Positions 56,311 through 64,000 of a DNA stretch of 64,000 nt are shown piece by piece (the first letter of the stretch is position 1; each line of letters opens with the position of its first letter). The DNA is taken from the NCBI GenBank assembly GCA_028641055.1, contig CM054062.1:272447092-272511091 (forward strand). Direction: 5' to 3'. The DNA comes from Alopecurus myosuroides. Its lineage: Eukaryota; Streptophyta; Magnoliopsida; Poales; Poaceae. The notes beneath the pieces are model-generated. The model did not search any database. It was not told where the DNA came from and saw only the letters and a program-made list of their open reading frames with translations. Made by a program: the position numbers and the translations under genes.

Positions 56311-59300
56311 TGGTATAAGATTTACAGGTTGCCTCGGTAAGCTATCATTCATCCCTTAGATTCGACTGTTTTTATTCCTATATAGAAAATTGCCCCACAA
56401 AAATAGGTCTAGATCATTGCCATAGCCTTAGTTGATCCTTAGTTTCAATTTCTAGTTGTTGTTTTTGTGTTTGATTTTGTGTTTCTTTTTCTATTTTTAG
56501 TTTTCTATTTTTCGGCTAGGGTTAGGGTTCTTGTTCCCCTATTCGAGTTCATATCAAAAATCCAAAAAAAATCCGCTGCAGGTGCTCTTTGTTTGCTCAT
56601 ATTCGAGTTACACTCGGATTCCTGCCGTGGCACGCGTTTCACCCGAACCACTGCCGCCGCGCTCTGCTGCTGTCGAGCCCTAACCGGAGTCGAGCTCCCC
56701 CCTGCCGGTTGCGCGCTTACAAATTGCCGCGTGCGCCCCGTAACGCGGTTACCAAATCCACCCGCGCGCTGCCGCGATAGAGCTCTGTGCCAAACTGCTG
56801 CCGCGCTCACTGCCGTGCTCATTTTCTCTGCCACACGCTGCATTCGCTGCCGCGCGCTAGCTGCTGCCGTAATACACGTGCGCGCCCATAACACCCTTAC
56901 CAATCATTGTAACGCTGCTATGCGCGCTGCCGTGGCACAAAAATTCGCTGTTTCTCTGCCGTGGTACAAAACTTTCTGCCGTGAGTTCTATTAGCGGTTT
57001 TCACCTAGTTTCTTTTTGTTATTTCTTGTTATTTCCTATTATTCTTCTTAGGAGTCATATATCCAATCTTTGTGAACCTAGCCACAACCTTTCTACATCA
57101 TATTTAATAGGAACTTGCCCACAAGTATAGCTATTTTTCTGCTCTGACAGGCTGCGCATTTTGATCACTACTATTGTGTTCACTTGTTATTTGGTTCATA
57201 TTGCTCCTAGTTGTGTTTAAGGCCATTGGAAAATACAAAAAAATAGAAAAAGAGTAAAAGTATTAAAAAAAGAGAAAAGAGAAAACAGAAAATTGCAAAG
57301 TGGCCGAATTGATATTATTGCTTACTAGTGGAGCTTGCCATTGTGACACTTGGTTTTTCATTGAGAAATCTTGTGCTTGTCTATTGTGAGCCTAGCTAGT
57401 GACTTTCTAGAGCATTGCAAAATCTCATCCATATATTTGCTTTGCTACATTTGTCTCCATTTTTGGTGTGTGTTTCCTTGGGTATTTTTTATATCATCAC
57501 AAAACAGCAAATAGGACTTGTTACTTTGGTGATTGTTAGGAATCCATACCAAGCCCCACTAAATAACATGTTTTCCTTTGTGAGAGTGAAAACCCTGGGT
57601 ATACTCTTCTTCACATCAAAGTACATTAATTGCCTCTACTTGTTGGTAAGTATTTCTATTCACTTTGGAACGGTAAGGTACTCAATTGCCTTGCTAGTTG
57701 TTGAGTGAGCTGTGAGAGAACACCACATATTGATACTTGTTTCTGTTTTCACTAACCGACTAATGGATCTCTCTAGTGATGCTATTGTGCAGCAAAAGAA
57801 GGACCATAAAGAAGGAGTGAATTGGAGGGAGTATGAGGCACTACGAGATGTGTTAACAAACCAAGTGAGAGGCAACCACAAAGATCTTGAGAAATTTGTG
57901 ACTGGTGCTTGTGATCCCCTTTATGAAGCAATGAAAGCCATGGAGAATAAAATGGGGGAAACACACAAATTGGCCGAGACCAATACTAGGCAAGTGAATA
58001 CAATTCAAGATTCCATTGCCACATTGACTACTCAACTTGCTGACTTTAATTGCACAAAGATTGCATGTTCATGATGATGGTAATGCTAGTGTGCATAGTG
58101 ATACTAATAATGGTTTTGAAGCTCATGATGAGGTGGACAATAGTGTTGGCCGTGGAGCTAGAGGAGAGAGAGAGAGGCAGAGGAGGACATCTAGGCCGAG
58201 CCAATCCCATGGGTGCAAGGCGTGTTCCACACAATGTTATTCCTGAAAATCATAGAGAGGATGATGGTTTGGGTAAGCCCAAATTTTCTATACCATCTTT
58301 CAGCTTTGACAACATGGATGTGGAGGAGTATTTGCTATGGGAGCTGAAAATTGAAAAATTATGGCGTTTGCATGATTATACTGAGGATAGAAAAATTAAA
58401 TTGGCTTCTTCTGAGTTTGATGGCTATGCTCTTCGTTGGTGGGATAATACTGTCAGACAAAGACATGAAGATGGTGAATTACCCATTATCACTTGGGCTA
58501 CTATGAAGAGGGTCATGAAGGACAGATTTGTTCCACCAAATTATATTAGATAGCAATATGGTCAATTGCAACAATTGAGGCAAGGTTCTATGACTGTTGA
58601 TGCTTATTATCAGGAGATGGAATTAATCATGCAAAGAGCACGTGTGAGAGAGCAATTGGACCAAACAATGCAACGTTTCCTTTCAGGTTTGAATTACAAG
58701 ATCAAGGGCATTGTTAGGCATCACCAATGTCATGATATGCATGAATTATTGCATCATACTAGAGAGGCCGAATCACATATCAATGAGGAGGCCAAAATAA
58801 CAGCAAGAACAAGGGGCAGATTTCCATTGAGAACACCTTCCATGGCTAGTACACCACCTCCACAATCTGTTATTCGTGGTGTTTCTTCTTCCAAGGTCGA
58901 GCCTAGTGTGTCTACTACAAAGAAAACATCACAACCAGCAGCTAGTACCACGGGTTCCAGTGCATCTACAGCTAGAAACAGAGACATGGCATGTCATACA
59001 TGTGGATGAAAAGGCCACTTTAAGGGGGATTTCCCTAATACTAAAATCATGATTGTTAATGAGCACAATGAGTATGAGACAGGAGATGATGATGATGATG
59101 ATGATGATGGTTATTTGAGTGATTTTCCATTGGATGCTTATGCTACTTCTATGCCATCAATTGTTTGCACACAAAAATATTTGAGTGTTATTCCTAGTCC
59201 TGAAAATCAAAGGTGCAATTTATTTCAAACCAAGGCTGTTATTGGTCCTAATATGGCTTGCAAAGTCATTATTGATGGAGGGAGTTGCAGGAATTTGGCT

Positions 59301-59917
59301 AGCAAAGATCTATGTGCAAAGCTAAATTTAAAATATTTACCACACCCTTGTCCTTATTATATATACAGTGGTTGAGTAGCACTGGGGAGATGAAAATGAT
59401 CCATATGGTGCGTGTGGAATTTCAGATTGGTCCTTATAAAGATTCTATTGAGTTTGATGTAGTTCCTATGACTGTGTGCCACTTATTATTGGGAAGGCCA
59501 TGGCAATTCGATAGAAGTGTGAAGCATGAAGGGAGAGCCTATACATATGAGTTGAATCATCATGGGAAGACTATTATTCTGAGGCCTATGACTCCACAGC
59601 AAATTGTAAATGAGTCTCATTCCAAAATAGAAGTGAATATTGAAAAAGAGAGTGAGAGGGATGAGGGAAAACAAAATTCACAAGTTGTGGGTAGTGGTAG
59701 TCTAAACAATTCGATTGGTAAAAATAAAAATAAGAGAGAGAGCCTATTATGCATGTTAGCCACTAAGGAGGATTTGAGGGAATTTAGAGAGGATCCTACA
59801 CTAGTCCCTATTGTGCTTATTCACAAGGGAGAGATCTTGGTTTCTAATGACATGACCCCTATTTCTCTTGGTGTTTCTAATGTGTTGCAGGAATTTGATG
59901 ATGTTTTTCCAGGAGAA
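56311..59917 (+). mobile_element. Decayed plus-strand gypsy element, 5' half, cut by a CACTA transposon
   Basis: A worn PBS-like site at 56311 is followed by a 1.4-kb leader (56320-57760) with no gene, then gag and protease. Coding stops at the start of reverse transcriptase (EFDDVFP), where the CACTA element begins. The rest lies beyond the right edge, if it exists. The protease has IDGGS instead of DTGAS, as in some plant gypsy groups. Confidence 0.7.
57763..59917 (+). pseudogene. Gypsy gag-protease, frameshifted
   Basis: Starts ATG at 57763 (MDLSSDAIVQQKKDHKEG). At least two frameshifts (near 58050-58075 and near 58215) and stops at about 58551, 59007 and 59373 break it. The gag core is FSIPSFSFDNMDVEEYLLWE, then DGYALRWWDN, then QLRQGSMTVDAYYQEMELIM. 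The zinc knuckle relic is CHTCG-stop-KGHFKGDF, with its Trp codon and last Cys lost. A run of eight to nine Asp codons (GAT repeats, about 59085-59109) follows. The protease relic is KVIIDGGSCRNLASKDLC, then CHLLLGRPWQFDRS. The frame reaches VLQEFDDVFPGE, the entry to RT, and is cut there. Confidence 0.85.
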
Positions 59918-59978
59918 CACTACTAGAGATTTGCTTATAGCAGCATATCCTACCACAGGAGAACAAACAACTCGATGC

Positions 59979-60325
59979 GCCTGGGCTAACTAGCGCAGGC
60001 GAACCAGTGCACAGTGCGCCTGGGGTAAGTCTGTTACCCCAGGCGAACAAGTTCCAGAAGCGCCTGGGGTAAAGTGTGGCAGGGCCACCACCACCACCCC
60101 CTGGCACTCTTCCTTTACCCCAGGCGAATACCATACTTGTTCGCCTGCGGTATAACACATACCCCAGGCGAATTTTGACAGAAGCGCCTGGGGTAAAAAG
60201 TGGACTGGGGTAGCTCCCCTTAGCGCAGGCGCACCACATCACTGTTCGCCTGGGATAAAAAAATGCCTGGGGTAGCACCCCTTAGCGCAGGCGCATTTCA
60301 TGCCTTATTCGCCTGGGGTAACATT
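59979..60325. repeat. Subterminal repeats of the CACTA element
   Basis: About 14 copies, in both orientations, of a 12-13 bp motif: GCGCCTGGGGTAA, TTCGCCTGGGGTA, the reverse TACCCCAGGCGAA, and TAGCGCAGGCGCA variants. Such clustered subterminal motifs bind the regulatory/transposition protein in En/Spm elements. 60330-60860 holds leader-like DNA with no clear ORF. Confidence 0.88.
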
Positions 60326-60860
60326 TGGCTTCAATAAGTGCGGCCAGCCACCCACCACCACCCCTATCCACCCCACTCACTCACTCACTAGTCCAAACTC
60401 GACCCATTAGTGCTCCTAGCTAAATCCCCCACACCCCTCCACCATTTTTAGCTAATTTAACCAATCATGTTTGTTATATTTTAGCTAGTACGCTACCCCA
60501 CTTTCCCTCTTCCAAATCTCTCCACTAGATCTACTAACCGGACACTAGATCTCACCACAAATGCACCACTAGCTACTTCTAGATCTATCACTCTCTTATC
60601 GGTCGTCTCTCCGGTGATCTTCGACGTCATCATCGTGTCTATATATTTCGAATTGTGTGTCATCTTAATAGGTGCATGGGATTGGTCGGTGGATGAGAAT
60701 TCGATCTCTTTTTTATTTTATTGTGTTGCCATGAGGATGAGTTGCCAATGTTTTGCCGAAATGTTGATTCATTTCCTTTTCGGCAAATTTCTGGCGCTCC
60801 GCGTTACACCTTTTGTAGGAAGGTCATGCCGAAATTTTCCGTGAAAACCGGATCTAGTTA

Positions 60861-61612
60861 ATGAAACCTCTCTCTCTCTTGCATTTTGTAGCAATGGTCA
60901 TTGCGATGAGGACAAGCGTGGTGCATAGGTACATGCGACGCGCGATGGCCGAGATGCATCGAAACAACCGCACCGAGATAGAGTGTCCGTGTCGGAAATG
61001 CAAGTTGGGGTCTTTGTTCAAACCAGATTCTGGTAATGTGGAGAAGCACCTGCTCAGGTATAGTTTCATGGAGGGCCACACTAAGTGGATGGATGATGAT
61101 GAAGACGATGATCACGTCGAGACCAATTGGGCGGCGACATGTGAAGATGATCAGGAGGAGTCTGAACATGGCAATGGAGAGGACGAAGAGGCTGCCGACG
61201 GAGACGACTATAATGAAGAAGAAGGGAGTCATGGTGATCAACAACATGAAGACGAGGACATGAACACTCCGCTAACTTCAGTCGTGCGGGACCCTCATGT
61301 TCAAGATCTTCTTCTCAAGAACACGTCGACCGACGCCAGACGTAAATCTAAGATCACGCAACTAGAGATAGACTCTGCAACTCCGTTGTATGACGCAAGT
61401 CGCGGGGCGGAGGAGTCACGCTTGAGAGTATCTCTGGATCTTCTAGAGATGAAGGCAAAACACGGATGGACCGACACAAGCATGGACGATCTTCTACGAT
61501 ACCTGAAGAGGCACTTACCTGAAGGGAACACATGTGCTAGTAGTCTACAGGAGGCCAAGAAAATCGTGTGCCCCCTCGATTTACCGCACACAAAATACCA
61601 CGCTTGCGTCCG
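60861..61612 (+). CDS. TNP2-type CACTA transposase, N-terminal part
   Basis: The frame is open from before 60861. A splice acceptor (TTTTGTAG) ends at 60890, and the first ATG after it is at 60893. The transposase-associated domain is clear: MRRAMAEMHRNNRTEIECPC, RKCKLGSLF, VEKHLLRYSFMEGHTKWM. A very acidic stretch follows (DDDEDDDHVE, EDEEAADGDDYNEEEG). The segment ends LPHTKYHACV, the usual run into the TNP2 catalytic region, where it is cut by the solo LTR at 61613. The protein would bind and cut the element ends. The remaining part is at 63324. Confidence 0.85.
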
Positions 61613-63323
61613 TGATGGCTAGGTTGAGACTCCAAGTGCAAAGTGTGTAGCTAGTGGCAAGCCTTCTTCCCCACGAGGGTGACTCGAGGGTTTATATCGA
61701 ACTCTTGGGGAGCCAGTATTTCAGCAGTTGTCTTCCAAGCTTTCTCCATGATCCTGCAAACAAGTAGAGAATTTTGTGCCCTCAACCTCACCAAGTGGTT
61801 GTCAAGAACAAGGTGTGAGACTTCTAAATTGCAATGCAAAACTGAAAGTAAATGTGCAATAATTAAATCTACTACTAAATGCAAAATGAGAAAATAAATA
61901 TGCAATGGATTGTTTTTGTATTTTTGTGATGCAAGTGGTGATGGAGATAATGTAAATTCGAATTGGATATGCAAGTAAAGTAAAGTGCAAGTAAAGTAAA
62001 TTGCAGCAAAGTAACTAGAGTGTTTTCTTATAATTAAAATAGGACCGGGGTTCATGGTTTCACACTTGCATTCTCTCAAATAAAGTGGTAGACGGTGGAC
62101 ATAAAGAATTACATGTGAGATTACAATAACATGTTTAACATTGAGTACTTTCATATGGGCATCACGTCCTAGCATAGATATCTCTACGGTCATATTGATC
62201 CCTCTTATACTCCACCAAGATGCGAAATAAATCATAACACCTCGATAATTAAGGAAAAACCAGAGTATAGCTTTAAGCAATGTGACATGAAGTTGAAGTA
62301 AGAACTTTCTAGATCTAGTCATGGAGATTGATTAGTGTCACTTCAAATCCCCGGTAACAAGGTACTCCTTTTTATCCCTAGTGAGGTAACTAAGAAAGGT
62401 TTAACAAAACCTAAGTGGATCGCTGAACTTCTGTCACTTTCACAGCACTAGCCACCCCCCGTTACTCCAACTAATGCACCCATCACCCCACACACGCTCT
62501 CAAGAACTAGATTGATCAAAGCTAGCAAATAAGAACGGGGTACATAAGATACATATACTCAAATAACTCAAGAGAAACAATTGCAATCTCAGATTGAATA
62601 ACTCATAGAAAAGATCCACCACATAGGAATTACAACGGTGCCCATAATCATGTGAGGCAGCTCATACGGATCTAATTAGTGAAGCACATAGAGAGAGATA
62701 CAAGTGCTACTTCCACAAACCCATAGCCCTGGGGTGGACTACTCCCTCTTCATGGAGATGTCGATGGAGATGACGTTGGAGGGGTAGGAGATCACACCGG
62801 CGGCGCCCCGCCGGAGTTTTCCCCCTCCAATCTGGAACTCCAGGTCTCTGTTTCGGTGTTTCGGTGTTTCGGCGGCGCTCTCCTCCGTAAGGGTACGGGG
62901 GACCCTTTTTATAGTCGTTTTTAGGTCAAGACGGAGTCGGTAAGTCGAAGATGGAAGGAATTGGGGCCACATGGGCCAAAAGGGGGCCTCTCATGCTGCC
63001 AAGGAATCTAGCTGCGTGGAGGGTCCTCTTTTGGGCCTCCTTACCCAATTCTCGTGGATCCTTCGCCCGCAAGTCTTCTCCTTCCAAGAAAATGACCCCC
63101 GCGGATTTTCAGGTGATTTCGCGGAAGTTTGCCCCCTGAAACGTCAAAAATATAGAAAACGGGGGTTTCTGACAGGCAGGGTTAATTCCATATAAGTTGG
63201 GGGGCTTTGTAATTTAACCCCAAAATACTATAAAACATTGAATTATACCCTTATATGATGCAATATGTAATAGAAAACCATGTGAAAATATGCAAAATTC
63301 ATCTATGCATTTTACATGCATCA
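61613..63323 (-). mobile_element. Solo LTR inside the transposase gene
   Basis: 1,711 bp, TGATGGCTAG...TTTACATGCATCA, with inverted TGATG/CATCA ends. It is flanked by GTCCG (61608-61612) and GTCCA (63324-63328), a target duplication with one difference. Removing it and one duplication restores the transposase frame. Orientation is minus by a TATA-like ACTATAAAAAG on minus near 62906-62916. No PBS, internal domain or second LTR is present, so it arose by recombination between the two LTRs. ORFs inside are chance. Confidence 0.85.
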
Positions 63324-64000
63324 GTCCATGACTGCATAATTTATTGTAACGAGCACACGGACCAGATCAAATGTCCGGTATGCGGTGCTGATCGTTACAA
63401 GAGGGGGACGAAGAAAGCTCCTAGGAAAGGTGTGTGGTATTTTCCACTCATTCCTCGTCTGCAGCGGTACTTTGTAGACCACAAGGAAGCAAAGCTCATG
63501 CGCTGGCACAAGGACAGAAAGAAGGCGGTGCTGAGCGATCTAGAACGTGTTGAAAAACCAGTGCTAACACACCCTTCGGATGCACGTCAGTGGAAAGCAT
63601 TAGACGCATTCGATGAAGAATTCGGGAACGACCCAAGGAACATCAGGCTTGGTGCGAGCACCGATGGTCTCAATCCGTTTGGCAACCAGAGCAGCAAACA
63701 TAGCACCTGGACCGTGTTTGTATCGATGTACAACCTCCCCCCGTGGTTGTGTTTGAAGAGGAAGTACATACACATGAGTATGCTGATTCAAGGGCCGACC
63801 CAGCCAGGGAGCGATATCAACCTGTATCTCGAGCTATTGAAGGAGGAGCTAGACACGTTGTGGGAGGAAGGGGTGGAAACATGGGACGCCTTCAAAGAAG
63901 AAACTTTTCGTATGAGAGCCGCACTGATCACGACGGTGCAGGACTATCTCAGATACGGATATATTGCATGTCAGGTGTGCCATGGACACAAGGCTTGTGT
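63324..64000 (+). CDS. TNP2-type CACTA transposase, continuation (partial at the window edge)
   Basis: The frame is open to the edge without a stop. The first codons (HDCIIYCNEHTDQIKCPVCG) contain the Cys cluster of TNP2. Then come VWYFPLIPRLQRYF and the core STDGLNPFGNQSSKHSTW and YNLPPWLCLKRKYIHMSMLI, followed by GPTQPGSDINLYLELLKEEL and TWDAFKEETFRMRAAL. These match the transposase family 'tnp2' in order. It follows 61612 in phase once the solo LTR is removed. No stops are seen in about 225 codons, so the gene was intact or nearly so when the LTR entered. Confidence 0.9.

Larger units (their letters stand above)
59918..64000 (+). mobile_element. CACTA (En/Spm-type) DNA transposon, left part, continues past the window
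   Basis: The element begins CACTACTAGAGAT at 59918, just after GAA (59915-59917), a candidate 3-bp target duplication. A subterminal repeat region (59979-60325) and a TNP2-type transposase gene on plus follow. The right end is outside the window. It interrupts the gypsy pol frame. Confidence 0.88.

Noticed and set aside
56467..56994. 175-codon plus ORF before the gypsy gag
   Set aside because: It is Ala/Cys/Arg-rich with no domain, on a G/C-rich leader segment. The gag start is clearly at 57763.
61651..62322. 223-codon minus-strand ORF in the solo LTR
   Set aside because: It lies wholly within an LTR, has hydrophobic AT-driven composition and no homology pattern.

Overview
The window looks like repeat-rich intergenic DNA of a large-genome grass, most probably a Triticeae species (wheat, barley, Aegilops). 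The grounds are nested LTR retrotransposons, a BARE/Angela-type copia LTR, a Stowaway-like MITE, a CACTA transposon with a TNP2 gene, LINE remnants, and only a short island of possible host genes. Family names are judged by eye; no database search was possible. There are no bacterial features.

Layout. (1) 1-18686 is a three-layer nest, all on the minus strand. A copia LTR plus leader (16910-18686) is split by a gypsy element (1-1857 and 16588-16909). The LTR of that gypsy is split in turn by a complete chromovirus (1858-16582) with 4.36-kb LTRs, a matching 5-bp target duplication, a single-frame gag-pol with three nonsense codons, and an extra 353-aa ORF ahead of gag. (2) 18687-21930 holds a LINE-like 3' end with a poly-A run and an in-frame 135-bp duplication, AT-rich DNA, and an RNase H-like ORF. 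That ORF is cut by a complete but decayed 4.77-kb copia element (21931-26701). (3) 26983-30571 holds a Stowaway-like MITE and the 3' part of a gypsy element with a LINE inserted in it. (4) 30600-36099 is the 3' half of a Tat-lineage gypsy: decayed RNase H and integrase on minus, and on plus a six-exon antisense ORF of the 'putative gypsy type transposon' family. (5) 36100-48197 is an array of about ten ~355-bp tandem repeats. It is interrupted by a large LTR element (38656-47416) with 4.14-kb LTRs around only 474 bp of internal DNA. Its LTRs are related over about 1.2 kb to those of the chromovirus, which suggests a non-autonomous (LARD-type) partner.

(6) 48846-55626 is the best candidate for host genes. 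It has one single-exon ORF on minus, a two-exon gene with a degenerate XS-type zinc-finger-like region, a four-exon gene downstream of two E2F-like sites, and a 140-aa single-exon ORF. A 101-nt foldback lies between the second and third. (7) 56311-59917 is a decayed plus-strand gypsy gag-protease. It is cut at the start of its reverse transcriptase by a CACTA transposon (59918 to beyond 64000), whose TNP2 gene is split in turn by a 1.71-kb solo LTR (61613-63323).

The nesting gives relative ages: chromovirus younger than its gypsy host, which is younger than the copia LTR; the 38656-47416 element younger than the tandem array; solo LTR younger than the CACTA, which is younger than the plus-strand gypsy.
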